Shown in pieces: positions 9,717-16,841 of a stretch of 36,297 nucleotides of DNA; the first letter of the stretch is position 1; every line of letters begins with the position of its first letter. Below the pieces are notes generated by a model that was not told where the DNA came from, did no database searches, and was given only the letters and a program-made list of their open reading frames with translations. Source of the DNA: an uncultured Lactobacillus sp. (GTDB lineage: Bacteria > Bacillota > Bacilli > Lactobacillales > Lactobacillaceae); assembly GCA_905204935.1 (NCBI GenBank), contig CAJLBJ010000021.1, positions 1-36,297 of the forward strand, read 5' to 3'. The position numbers were made by a program, and so were the translations under genes.

Positions 9717-10175
9717 TTGGAAAGCTGGTTGTTTTTATTATTAGTATTAGGAGTGGCTTTATTTGGTAAAAATACCTCACTAATCATCGCAACCCTTGCA
9801 GTGATGGTTTTAAAACTTTTACCACTTACGGCTAAATGGTTGCCTACGATTCAAGCAAAGGGAATCAATTGGGGCGTTACAATTATTTCAATTGCTATTT
9901 TAGTTCCAATCGCAACAGGTCAAATTGGTTTTAAAGATCTGATGCATGTTTTTCAAACACCAGCAGGTTGGATTGCAGTAGCCTGTGGTATTTTAGTGGC
10001 AATTCTTTCGCGTTATGGTGTTAATCAATTATCTGCTTCACCACAAGTTACCGTAGCTTTAGTTTTAGGGACAATTATTGGTGTTGTTTTCTTAAAAGGG
10101 GTTGCTGCTGGTCCAGTTATTGCTAGCGGGATAACTTATTGTATCGTTAGTTTATTACATTTGAGTTTTAATTAA
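9717..10175 (+). CDS. DUF441/UPF0756 membrane protein
   Basis: A 152-residue, strongly hydrophobic protein with four to five membrane helices and almost no polar domain. It fits the UPF0756 (DUF441) family, typified by Bacillus YtwI, which often sits beside pyk in Firmicutes; its function is not known. The start is TTG at 9717, with GAGGTGA (9704-9710) six bases upstream and no better in-frame ATG near. It is the first gene of a probable operon that runs to rluB: cvfB starts 11 bases after its stop. Confidence 0.8.
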   Translation: MESWLFLLLVLGVALFGKNTSLIIATLAVMVLKLLPLTAKWLPTIQAKGINWGVTIISIAILVPIATGQIGFKDLMHVFQTPAGWIAVACGILVAILSRYGVNQLSASPQVTVALVLGTIIGVVFLKGVAAGPVIASGITYCIVSLLHLSFN

Positions 10176-10186
10176 AGGAGTAAGAA

Positions 10187-11047
10187 ATGTTACAAGATTT
10201 ACTTGGTAGAAATATTACAGCAACTGTAATTGATGAAAATCAAGACTATGTTTTCGCTCAACAAGCGGGACAAACTTTTCGATTAGCGAAAAAAGAATTA
10301 AATAAGTTACCTAAAATTGGAGCACAAGTTACAGGATTTGCTTATGAAAATGAAAATCATCAGTTACAATTAACTAAAAATACTCCTAAAAGTGGAATTG
10401 GTAAATATGCCTGGGCAACAGTAGTCAAGGTTCAACGTGGCCTTGGAGTATTTGTTGATATTGGCTTGGAAAATAAAGACATTGTCATTTCTTTAGATGA
10501 ATTACCAGAATTGAGTGAACTTTGGCCTAAACGTGGTGATCGTTTAATGGTCGCGCTTAAAGTTGATGCTAAAGGCAGAATTTGGGGAGATTTAGCAACT
10601 GAAGAAATGTTTAGAGCTGTCAGTGTTAAGGCTAATCAAAAAATGTTAAATAAAAACGTGACAGCTACAGTTTACCGTTTGAAAATGGTAGGAAGTTATG
10701 TTTTAACTTCAGATTATTGTCTTGGCTTCATTCATCAATCTGAGCGTGAACAAGAACCCCGTTTAGGTGAAGTATTACAAGCGCGCGTGATTGCAGTTAG
10801 AGATGATGGTACTTTAAATTTATCTTTGCGACCACGTGCCCATGAAGCTATCAGTGATGATGCACAGATGATTTTAGTTGCTTTACAACATAGTCCAGAT
10901 AAAAGTTTACCGTTTTGTGATAAGAGTGATCCACAAGCGATTAAGGTTTATTTTGGTATTAGTAAAGGTCAATTTAAACGCGCAGTTGGACACTTGATGA
11001 AAGCAAATTTAGTTTATCAAGAAGATGGACAATTATTTTTAAAATAG
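10187..11047 (+). CDS. cvfB: CvfB-like S1-domain RNA-binding protein
   Basis: This 286-residue protein looks like CvfB/YitL: S1-like OB folds in tandem (about 2-60, 65-140 and 150-215) followed by a winged-helix domain (about 225-286, with YFGISKGQFKRAVGHLMK). The second OB fold has the typical S1 pattern VQRGLGVFVDIG. In Staphylococcus aureus CvfB binds RNA and affects virulence gene expression; the role in lactobacilli is inferred to be RNA binding. AAAGGAG stands seven bases before the ATG. It is translated within the DUF441-fur-xerD operon. Confidence 0.85.
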   Translation: MLQDLLGRNITATVIDENQDYVFAQQAGQTFRLAKKELNKLPKIGAQVTGFAYENENHQLQLTKNTPKSGIGKYAWATVVKVQRGLGVFVDIGLENKDIVISLDELPELSELWPKRGDRLMVALKVDAKGRIWGDLATEEMFRAVSVKANQKMLNKNVTATVYRLKMVGSYVLTSDYCLGFIHQSEREQEPRLGEVLQARVIAVRDDGTLNLSLRPRAHEAISDDAQMILVALQHSPDKSLPFCDKSDPQAIKVYFGISKGQFKRAVGHLMKANLVYQEDGQLFLK

Positions 11048-11065
11048 ACTGGAGATGAGTTGGTT

Positions 11066-11536
11066 ATGGCAGACGTTCAACAAGATGAATTGACACGGAT
11101 TGAAGAAGCTTTGCATAATGCAGGTTTTAAATTAACACCACAACGTAAAGCGACCGTTAAAATTTTACTTGAACATCATAAAGAACATCTATCCGCTGAA
11201 GAAGTCTATGTTTTTTTGACTAAAAAAGAGCCTGAAATTGGATTAGCCACTGTATATCGTACGTTAGATATTTTAACTGAAATAAAAGTAGTTAATAAGA
11301 TAACTTTTGAAGATGGTATTGCACGGTTTGATTTGTTGACACAAGATCATGGACATTTTCATCATCATTTAGTTTGCACAAAATGTGGTAAAACCCAAGA
11401 AATTCATGAAGACTTGTTAGGTGATGTTGAACGCCTGGTTAAACGCCAATTTCATTTTGAAGTTAGTGATCATCGCTTAACCTTTTTAGGAATTTGTGAA
11501 GATTGTCAACGTCAAGCTAAATTACGAGGTGAGTAA
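11066..11536 (+). CDS. fur: Fur-family metalloregulator
   Basis: A 156-residue Fur-family repressor: N-terminal winged helix with LTPQR and TVYRTLDIL, then a dimerization/metal domain with HFHHHLVC. Structural zinc cysteines are present as two CxxC pairs (C104/C107 and C144/C147). The HFHHH pattern and the fur-xerD neighbourhood, also seen in Bacillus, favour Fur (iron) over PerR or Zur, but the metal cannot be read with certainty. Two starts are possible: TTG at 11060 and ATG at 11066. The Shine-Dalgarno GGAGATGA (11051-11058) would leave one base before TTG and seven before ATG, so ATG is chosen. The stop lies one base before the proposed AUA start of xerD. Confidence 0.88.
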   Translation: MADVQQDELTRIEEALHNAGFKLTPQRKATVKILLEHHKEHLSAEEVYVFLTKKEPEIGLATVYRTLDILTEIKVVNKITFEDGIARFDLLTQDHGHFHHHLVCTKCGKTQEIHEDLLGDVERLVKRQFHFEVSDHRLTFLGICEDCQRQAKLRGE

Positions 11537-11537
11537 C

Positions 11538-12425
11538 ATAAATAGATTGTTAGAAGAATATCTACATTATTTACGTGTCGAGCGTGGTTTGGCGCATAAT
11601 ACTTTAGCCAGTTATCGTAATGATTTAAACCAATTTTTACAATATTTGCAAACTAAGCAAATTACTACTTTGACTGAAGTCGATAAAAACACTATTATAG
11701 AATATCTAACCTTTCAAACCCAACAACATAAGGAAAATAGTTCAATCATTCATAGTATTACGAGTCTACGCCGTTTTTTTAGTTATTTGGTACAAGAAAA
11801 GATTATCATCAGAGATCCAATGTTATTGATTGATACACCTAAAAAGAAGCAAAAATTACCAGAAGTTCTATCAATTAAAGAAGTCGAAACTTTATTGGCA
11901 ACACCAAATACTGCACAAATATTAGGAATGCGCGATCGGACCATTTTAGAAGTAATGTATGCAACTGGTTTACGGGTTAGTGAAATTATCAACATCAAAT
12001 TAAACGATCTACATTTGAGCTTGGGCATCATTCAAACGATCGGTAAAGGTAATAAGGAACGAATTATTCCAATTGGAGACGTTGCTGCTAAATGGATTGA
12101 ACGTTATTTAAACGAGTCACGTCCTAAGTTATTAAAACAAAAACGTTCACCTTATCTTTTTTTGAATTTTCATGGAGAACAGTTAACACGACAAGGCATT
12201 TGGAAAAATTTGAAAGCTCATGTAAAAAAAGCCGGAATTCAAAAAAACGTTACTCCCCATACATTACGGCATTCATTTGCTACGCATATTTTAGAAAATG
12301 GTGCGGATTTACGAATTGTACAAGAATTGCTAGGTCATTCTGATATTTCGACAACTCAAATTTACACGCATCTATCAAAACAAAGATTATCTAAAGTTTA
12401 TAATCAAGCACATCCACATGCATGA
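11538..12425 (+). CDS. xerD: Tyrosine recombinase XerD, apparent AUA start
   Basis: XerD, with XerC-type partners, resolves chromosome dimers at dif. The protein has an N-terminal core-binding domain (YLHYLRVERGLA) and a catalytic domain with R146 (GLRVSE), H241 and R244 (HTLRH), H267 (LLGHSD) and the nucleophile Y276. The start is odd. GAGGTGA (11526-11532) is followed after five bases by ATA at 11538; alignment with Bacillus XerD puts methionine exactly there, giving 295 residues, the normal length. In-frame alternatives are GTG 11529, which lies inside the Shine-Dalgarno, GTG 11496 inside fur, and TTG 11547, 14 bases after the Shine-Dalgarno and three residues shorter. The gene is certain, the start is not. 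It follows fur by one base. Confidence 0.93.
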   Translation: MNRLLEEYLHYLRVERGLAHNTLASYRNDLNQFLQYLQTKQITTLTEVDKNTIIEYLTFQTQQHKENSSIIHSITSLRRFFSYLVQEKIIIRDPMLLIDTPKKKQKLPEVLSIKEVETLLATPNTAQILGMRDRTILEVMYATGLRVSEIINIKLNDLHLSLGIIQTIGKGNKERIIPIGDVAAKWIERYLNESRPKLLKQKRSPYLFLNFHGEQLTRQGIWKNLKAHVKKAGIQKNVTPHTLRHSFATHILENGADLRIVQELLGHSDISTTQIYTHLSKQRLSKVYNQAHPHA

Positions 12426-12448
12426 TTTTAGTGAAAGGATGATAAACA

Positions 12449-12823
12449 ATGCTATATAAATATAAAAATGATTATGCAAAAATTGCGATGGGATTGTTGT
12501 CGTTTATTCCTGATCTAAAAGCCTTTAACAATCTGCAAATAGAATTACAATGGTATGCTAATAATTCTAATCGTGCCTTGTTGTTGTGGAAAAATAAATA
12601 TGGTGATTTTACTGGAATCATAGGCTTATTAGTTCTTGATTCAAGTGTATTAGTGCGACACATTGCTGTGACTCCCACTGAACGTGATGGGAGATTAGTC
12701 TATGAGCTATTGGATGCTGTTGCGCAACTTTATCCGACTAAAAAGGTATTAGGAAGTTTGGATATTGCAGCTTTATTTACTAAGTGGGAAAAGAGAGAAT
12801 ATGAAAGAACAAATAATACATGA
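12449..12823 (+). CDS. ribT: GNAT-family protein RibT
   Basis: RibT is a small GNAT-fold acetyltransferase named for its place at the end of the Bacillus riboflavin operon; its substrate is not established. This 124-residue protein matches the Bacillus length and shows the GNAT pattern of beta strands with VLVRHIAVTPTERDG leading into the acetyl-CoA helix region. AAAGGATG stands eight bases upstream of the ATG. Here it lies between xerD and scpA, and its 3' end overlaps the scpA start by 23 bases. No riboflavin biosynthesis genes are in the window, though a riboflavin transporter lies 2.4 kb downstream. Confidence 0.8.
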   Translation: MLYKYKNDYAKIAMGLLSFIPDLKAFNNLQIELQWYANNSNRALLLWKNKYGDFTGIIGLLVLDSSVLVRHIAVTPTERDGRLVYELLDAVAQLYPTKKVLGSLDIAALFTKWEKREYERTNNT

Positions 12824-13562
12824 AACACCCTTAACTTTTAAAATTGCTGAATTTGAAGGCCCACTTGACTTGTTGTTGCATTTAATTCGTAAAAATGAAA
12901 TGGACATTTATGATATTCCAATGTCAAAAATTACCGCGCAATATATCGACTATCTACACCAAATGCAGACTTTACGATTAGATGTTGCTGGAGAATATTT
13001 AGTGATGGCTGCAACTCTAATCAATATTAAAAGTCGGATGTTGTTGCCGACTGAACAAACTAAATTACAAGATGATGTAGAAGAGTTCGGAGATCCGCGT
13101 GAAGATTTAGTACAACAATTGATTTTGCACCAAACTTTTAAGTTAGCAGCCGGGCAACTGCGTCAATGTGCTGATGAACGTCAAAAGCAATATAGTCGTG
13201 AGCAAGAACCCATGCCTGCTGATACCCAACTTGGACAGCTCAATAAAGATAGTTTGTCGTTAAATAAGTTGCAAAAAGCTTTTGCAAAATTATTGGCTAA
13301 GCAAAAACAATTACCTGAATTAAGGCGTAAGGTGCAGCCAGAGCGTTTTTCCATTGAAGATGAGATGACTAATATTTTAAATAAATTAAAGCATATTGAA
13401 CACCCAATCATGTTTAATGATCTTTTTTCAAAAGATGCTAGTATAGAAAAATTAGTGACAACTTTTTTGGCTTTGTTAGAGTTAATGAAGCGTGGCAGTG
13501 TGTTTGCTTTTCAAGAAGATATTTGTGGTCAAATTTTGATGAAACGAGGTGAAAGCAAATGA
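12801..13562 (+). CDS. scpA: Segregation and condensation protein ScpA
   Basis: ScpA is the kleisin subunit that bridges the SMC heads in the SMC-ScpAB condensin. The 253-residue protein begins with the typical FKIAEFEGPLDLLLHLI segment and IPMSKITAQYI, has a charged middle, and ends in a winged helix (LLELMKRGSV...QEDICGQI). The ATG at 12801 is used although the frame is open 12 codons further up; that extension is in ribT and lacks family similarity. The Shine-Dalgarno (AAAGAGAG) is weak, and with the 23-base overlap suggests translational coupling to ribT. It overlaps scpB by 4 bases. Confidence 0.95.
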   Translation: MKEQIIHETPLTFKIAEFEGPLDLLLHLIRKNEMDIYDIPMSKITAQYIDYLHQMQTLRLDVAGEYLVMAATLINIKSRMLLPTEQTKLQDDVEEFGDPREDLVQQLILHQTFKLAAGQLRQCADERQKQYSREQEPMPADTQLGQLNKDSLSLNKLQKAFAKLLAKQKQLPELRRKVQPERFSIEDEMTNILNKLKHIEHPIMFNDLFSKDASIEKLVTTFLALLELMKRGSVFAFQEDICGQILMKRGESK

Positions 13563-14152
13563 TTTCTAATCAAGCTAAAGTAGAAAGTCTGTTGTTTGCT
13601 TGTGGTAGTGAAGGCATTACGGCTACTCAATTAGCACAATTAACAGGCCTGATGAAACCGGCTGTTTTTGAACAGCTTGAACGATTACAAGATAAATATC
13701 AAAAGGATACAAATTGTAGTTTTGAAGTGTTACAAACAGGTGAAAAATATCGGCTTGCAACTAAAAAGTCGCTAGAGTCTTTATTGCGTAGATATTTTGA
13801 ATCACCAGCTATGACAGATTTGTCTGCTGCTGCTTTAGAAACATTAGCGATTATTGCCTATAAACAGCCTATAACTCGTGTTGATATTGAAGAAATTCGT
13901 GGAGTTCATTCAAGTTCATCTATCCAAAAATTATTAATGCTTGATTTGATTAGAGAAGATGGACGTCTTGAAGTGCCTGGACGTCCCATTTTGTATGCTA
14001 CAACCGAAGAATTTTTAAATTATTTTGGCTTACGAAATATCACGGATTTACCTAAAATAGATGAACAAAAAGAAAAGGATGAGCCAATTGAGTTGTTGAC
14101 TTTATTTGAAGAAACACTAGGAGAAGAGTTGATGTTGGAGGAAGATAAATAA
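13559..14152 (+). CDS. scpB: Segregation and condensation protein ScpB
   Basis: ScpB binds ScpA as a dimer and completes the SMC complex. The 197 residues contain two winged-helix domains; the second shows the family signature LAIIAYKQPITRVDIEEIRG and GRPILYATTEEFLNYFGL. The acidic C-terminal tail after about residue 160 is common. It starts in an ATGA overlap with scpA, behind GAGGTGA, and its TAA directly abuts the rluB ATG. The tight packing fits equimolar synthesis of ScpA and ScpB. Confidence 0.96.
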   Translation: MISNQAKVESLLFACGSEGITATQLAQLTGLMKPAVFEQLERLQDKYQKDTNCSFEVLQTGEKYRLATKKSLESLLRRYFESPAMTDLSAAALETLAIIAYKQPITRVDIEEIRGVHSSSSIQKLLMLDLIREDGRLEVPGRPILYATTEEFLNYFGLRNITDLPKIDEQKEKDEPIELLTLFEETLGEELMLEEDK

Positions 14153-14887
14153 ATGGTACAAAGATTACAAAAAGTCATGGCAACAGCAGGGATTGCCTCG
14201 AGACGAGCTAGTGAAAAATTGATTTTAGAAGGACGTGTCCAAGTTAATGGACAGGTTGTTACCGAATTAGGTACTAAGGTGGCCGGTGATGATATCATCA
14301 AAGTCGACGGTCAGACTATTGAACATCAAGAAGAAAAAGTTTATTTTCTTTTTTATAAGCCACGCGGTGTGATTTCTGCTGTTAAAGATGACAAAGGACG
14401 CAAGGTTGTTACTGATTATTTTACCGAAATTAGTCAGCGTCTCTATCCTGTTGGACGATTAGATTATGATACTTCAGGATTATTATTGATGACAAATGAT
14501 GGACAGTTGGCCAACGAATTAATGCATCCACGTTATCATGTTGAAAAGACTTATCTGGCTAAGGTAAAAGGGATTCCGAATAACGAACAAATCAAAGCGT
14601 TGCGTGCCGGCATCAAATTACCAGATGGGCATAAAACGGCTAGGGCTAAGGCTAAAATTTTAAAAATTGACAAGAAAAAAGATTTTGCTTTGGTGAGTTT
14701 AACGATTCACGAAGGACGTTATCATCAAGTTAAAAATATGTTTGCGGCTATTGGTCATCCTGTTCAAAAACTAAAACGCGAAACGTACGGCTTTTTGACG
14801 CTAGATGGGCTAACGGCTGGCCAGTTTAGGCCATTGACCTTTGCTGAAGTTAAGGAGTTAAAAAAGCAAGTTAGACAAAAAAAGTAA
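14153..14887 (+). CDS. rluB: 23S rRNA pseudouridine synthase, RluB family
   Basis: A 244-residue RsuA/RluB-family pseudouridine synthase. It has an N-terminal S4 RNA-binding domain (RLQKVMATAGIASRRASEKLI, about 1-60) and the catalytic domain with GRLDYDTSGLLL, whose first Asp of DYDTSG is the expected nucleophile, then LAKVKG and HEGRYHQVKNM. In Bacillus, RluB modifies 23S rRNA near U2605 (E. coli numbering); the scpAB-rluB order is conserved in Firmicutes. It starts at the base after the scpB stop, with GGAGG about a dozen bases upstream inside scpB. It is the last gene of the operon begun at 9717; no terminator is evident behind it, so transcripts might read into the riboswitch. Confidence 0.93.
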   Translation: MVQRLQKVMATAGIASRRASEKLILEGRVQVNGQVVTELGTKVAGDDIIKVDGQTIEHQEEKVYFLFYKPRGVISAVKDDKGRKVVTDYFTEISQRLYPVGRLDYDTSGLLLMTNDGQLANELMHPRYHVEKTYLAKVKGIPNNEQIKALRAGIKLPDGHKTARAKAKILKIDKKKDFALVSLTIHEGRYHQVKNMFAAIGHPVQKLKRETYGFLTLDGLTAGQFRPLTFAEVKELKKQVRQKK

Positions 14888-14894
14888 CAGAATA

Positions 14895-14923
14895 TTGCCT
14901 TTTACTTAGTTATATGCTAGAAT
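14895..14923 (+). promoter_or_regulatory. ribU promoter
   Basis: TTGCCT (14895-14900), a 17-base spacer, and TAGAAT (14918-14923) with TG one base upstream (extended -10). It begins a few bases past the rluB stop and would start the transcript about 25 bases before the riboswitch. Confidence 0.7.
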
Positions 14924-14955
14924 TTAGAAAGTAAAATAAATATAATTAATGGTTT

Positions 14956-15073
14956 ATCTTCAGGGCAGGGTGTAATTCCCGACCGGCGGTATAGTCCGCG
15001 ACCTTTGCTGCTAACAGTAAGGCTGAACCGGTTTGATTCCGGTACCGACAGTATAGTCTGGATGAAAGAAGAT
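14956..15073 (+). ncRNA. FMN riboswitch (RFN element)
   Basis: The conserved RFN core is plain: ATCTTC-AGGGCAGGGTG at the 5' side, AATTCCCGACCGGCGGTA, the AACCGGTTTGATTCCGGTACCGACAG block, and the closing GGATGAAAGAAGAT. P1 is formed by ATCTTC (14956-14961) and GAAGAT (15068-15073). The element binds FMN and turns off downstream riboflavin genes. The expression platform is the terminator at 15106-15145. ATAGG just after P1 (15072-15076) can pair with CCTAT (15114-15118) in the terminator, a possible antiterminator contact. The gap of about 310 bases between rluB and ribU is filled by the promoter, this element and the terminator. Confidence 0.96.
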
Positions 15074-15105
15074 AGGGCTTTATTTGAATTGGTTAATTTT
15101 AAATG

Positions 15106-15145
15106 AAACTCTACCTATGTCCTGGAAGACGAGGTAGAGTTTTTT
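15106..15145 (+). terminator. Riboswitch-controlled terminator before ribU
   Basis: AAACTCTACC (15106-15115) pairs perfectly with GGTAGAGTTT (15133-15142), and a run of Ts continues to 15145. It lies between the FMN aptamer and ribU, so it should end transcription when FMN is bound. Confidence 0.9.
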
Positions 15146-15174
15146 AGTTCGTCTTGCACAGGTCAAATGAAGAT

Positions 15175-15192
15175 ATTCCTTTTGGGAGGAAT
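15175..15192 (+). promoter_or_regulatory. Small hairpin holding the ribU Shine-Dalgarno
   Basis: ATTCCT (15175-15180) and AGGAAT (15187-15192) form a 6-bp stem with loop TTTGGG. The ribU Shine-Dalgarno GGGAGGA (15184-15190) lies partly in the loop and partly in the stem, so the hairpin could dampen translation. Confidence 0.4.
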
Positions 15193-15198
15193 CTTTTT

Positions 15199-15780
15199 AT
15201 GCTACAAGTTTCAATTAAGAAGTGGGTTTTGGCGGCGTGTTTAGCGGCGATTTCTTATCTATTGATGTTTTTATCTTTCGCGGTTATTCCAATTGTTCCA
15301 TATATGAAGATCGATTTTAGCGATCTAGCAGTTTTGATTGGTTTTTTTGTTCTAGGAACTAGTGGAGGTATTGGTGTTGCAGCAATTCGTTCTGTTTTAT
15401 ATTTTGTAATTACAGGAGTGTCTTTAGATAACTTTATTGGTGTTGCAACGAGTTTTATAGCATCGCTAGCCTTTTGTCTACCGTTATATTTTTTACTCAA
15501 GAATAAACAAACATTACAAATAAAAAATTATGCACTAGCAATTGTAGTAGCCACGCTTATCTTAACAGTTGTATTATCATTAGCAAATTGGTTGGTAATT
15601 ACTCCTGTTTATATTGCTGTTTTAGGTTTAAATCTAGGTTTGCCTGTAGCTAAATTGGTTTTATATGGTGTCATTCCATTTAATCTTATTAAAGGAGTTT
15701 TAGTAGGGAGTGCTTTTGCTTTAGTCTTTAGTAAGCTACATGGATGGTTAACAATAAAAGCAACTGATTTTTCAAATTAA
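15199..15780 (+). CDS. ribU: Riboflavin ECF transporter substrate-binding protein RibU
   Basis: RibU is the membrane S component that binds riboflavin and hands it to the shared EcfA-A'-T energy-coupling module for uptake. The 193-residue protein has about six hydrophobic helices and the family stretch PYMKIDFSDLAVLIGF followed by GGIGVAAIRSVLYF. The frame is open 15 codons further upstream, but GGGAGGA (15184-15190) eight bases before the ATG at 15199 fixes this start. The FMN riboswitch and terminator directly upstream make the assignment strong. The EcfA/T genes are not in this window. A terminator follows. Confidence 0.95.
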   Translation: MLQVSIKKWVLAACLAAISYLLMFLSFAVIPIVPYMKIDFSDLAVLIGFFVLGTSGGIGVAAIRSVLYFVITGVSLDNFIGVATSFIASLAFCLPLYFLLKNKQTLQIKNYALAIVVATLILTVVLSLANWLVITPVYIAVLGLNLGLPVAKLVLYGVIPFNLIKGVLVGSAFALVFSKLHGWLTIKATDFSN

Positions 15781-15795
15781 AAAATAAGGCTTTTT

Positions 15796-15841
15796 AAGCT
15801 TTCTTTGTTGGAGATTTCCAGTGAAGAAAGCTTCTTTATTT
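15796..15841 (+). terminator. Terminator of ribU
   Basis: AAGCTTTCTT (15796-15805) and AAGAAAGCTT (15824-15833) form a 10-bp perfect stem; TGGA/TCCA inside the loop can stack a second short stem. The tail is CTTTATTT. Confidence 0.85.
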
Positions 15842-15853
15842 AAACAAAAAATT

Positions 15854-15880
15854 AGGACCGATAGAAATTCTATCAGTCCT
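15854..15880 (-). terminator. Terminator of the dipeptidase operon
   Basis: AGGAC-C-GATAGAA (15854-15866) pairs with TTCTATC-A-GTCCT (15868-15880), with one mismatch. On the minus strand the stem is followed by TTTTTT. It lies 13 bases past the stop of the MBL-like gene. Confidence 0.85.
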
Positions 15881-15893
15881 ATAATCATATTTT

Positions 15894-16820
15894 TTAATTA
15901 CAATAGTGTAGCTCTTTAGGTTTTAAATAATTTATAAATTCTTTTAATTCACTGTCATTCAATCCAACTAACGATGCTTGCAAATCGGCTAATTCAATTG
16001 GCTCATTTACAAATGCTGTAATAACAGGATCTATAAATACTTCGGTATCTTGTTTAAAACGAGGCTGGGCTACTTGATATAATCTTTTGGTAGGAAAACT
16101 TGGTGTCGTTAAGAATTCCTCAAATGGATAAAAGGCTGCTAAAAATTGAGCAAAATCTTTTTGCCAAATAATTTGCCATCCAGCCCCCATCGCTGTTTTT
16201 TGATAACGCAAGAGTCTTTCTGGACTCCAGGGAGAAAAAATAGCTGAAGTTTCTTGTTTTGAAGTGTGATTTAAAAACTTGAGTAAACTTTTTTGAATGT
16301 TATTTTCACTTAATTCTGTGCTAAGGGGCATTATTTGTTTATTTTTAACCAAAATTAAATGTTCTAGACTAGATTGAGCAAACACTTTTTTCCAAGCCTT
16401 AATTCTTTTTTTATGAGTACCGTGATTAAAAAAGACTCCACAATAACCGATAGTGTGTTGTTGTTTATCGATTAACAGTAAAGAACAGGCTCCAAAAAGT
16501 CCATCATCACTTTTTAAAGCTTGAATTTTAAAATCGCCTAATTCAACAAAATAACCATATGGTAAAATCTTCCATTCTTGTTTTGCCAAGTTAATGAAAG
16601 AAAAACGTGCTAATTTTTGCAACAACCAAAAAAGATCTTGTGAAAGATAGATCGGTATAGTTAACTCTTTTTGTAATAAGGATAAAGTTTCAGTCTTTAG
16701 ATGAGTTATAATTAAACAACTGCTATTATTAGCAGGTATTTGCGTAAGGTCAACTGCTATGGTTGTAGCGTTACATTGTAGGTAAAAACCGTTGTCTTGA
16801 GCATTATAATGTGTCGTCAT
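15894..16820 (-). CDS. Degenerate MBL/beta-CASP (RNase J-like) protein without metal ligands
   Basis: I do not recognise a named gene. The 308 residues resemble the metallo-beta-lactamase/beta-CASP fold of RNase J. IITHLKTETLSLL stands where THGHEDHIG would be, ELGDFKIQALKSDDGLFGACSLLL where the HSIPDSxG strand would be, YCGVFFN where TGDFKFD would be, and FSPWSPERLLRYQKTAMGAGWQIIW matches the start of the beta-CASP insert (S-x-x-x-R-...-G-R-x-V). Almost all metal-binding residues are changed: HxHxDH reads HxKxET, the later His is Lys and the Asp is Val. Catalysis as a nuclease is therefore unlikely, and an RNA-binding or scaffold role is a guess. The frame is intact, so it is probably not a pseudogene. 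The Shine-Dalgarno GAGGAG is 11 bases from the ATG. It follows the dipeptidase by 21 bases and is probably co-transcribed with it. Confidence 0.55.
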   Translation of the reverse strand: MTTHYNAQDNGFYLQCNATTIAVDLTQIPANNSSCLIITHLKTETLSLLQKELTIPIYLSQDLFWLLQKLARFSFINLAKQEWKILPYGYFVELGDFKIQALKSDDGLFGACSLLLIDKQQHTIGYCGVFFNHGTHKKRIKAWKKVFAQSSLEHLILVKNKQIMPLSTELSENNIQKSLLKFLNHTSKQETSAIFSPWSPERLLRYQKTAMGAGWQIIWQKDFAQFLAAFYPFEEFLTTPSFPTKRLYQVAQPRFKQDTEVFIDPVITAFVNEPIELADLQASLVGLNDSELKEFINYLKPKELHYCN

Positions 16821-16841
16821 GACAAATTTATCTCCTCATGT

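Noticed and set aside
11496..11537. GTG start for xerD inside fur
   Set aside because: It adds 14 residues without family similarity and has no Shine-Dalgarno of its own.
14020..14301. 93-codon minus-strand frame across scpB and rluB
   Set aside because: Antisense to two conserved genes; composition typical of a shadow frame.
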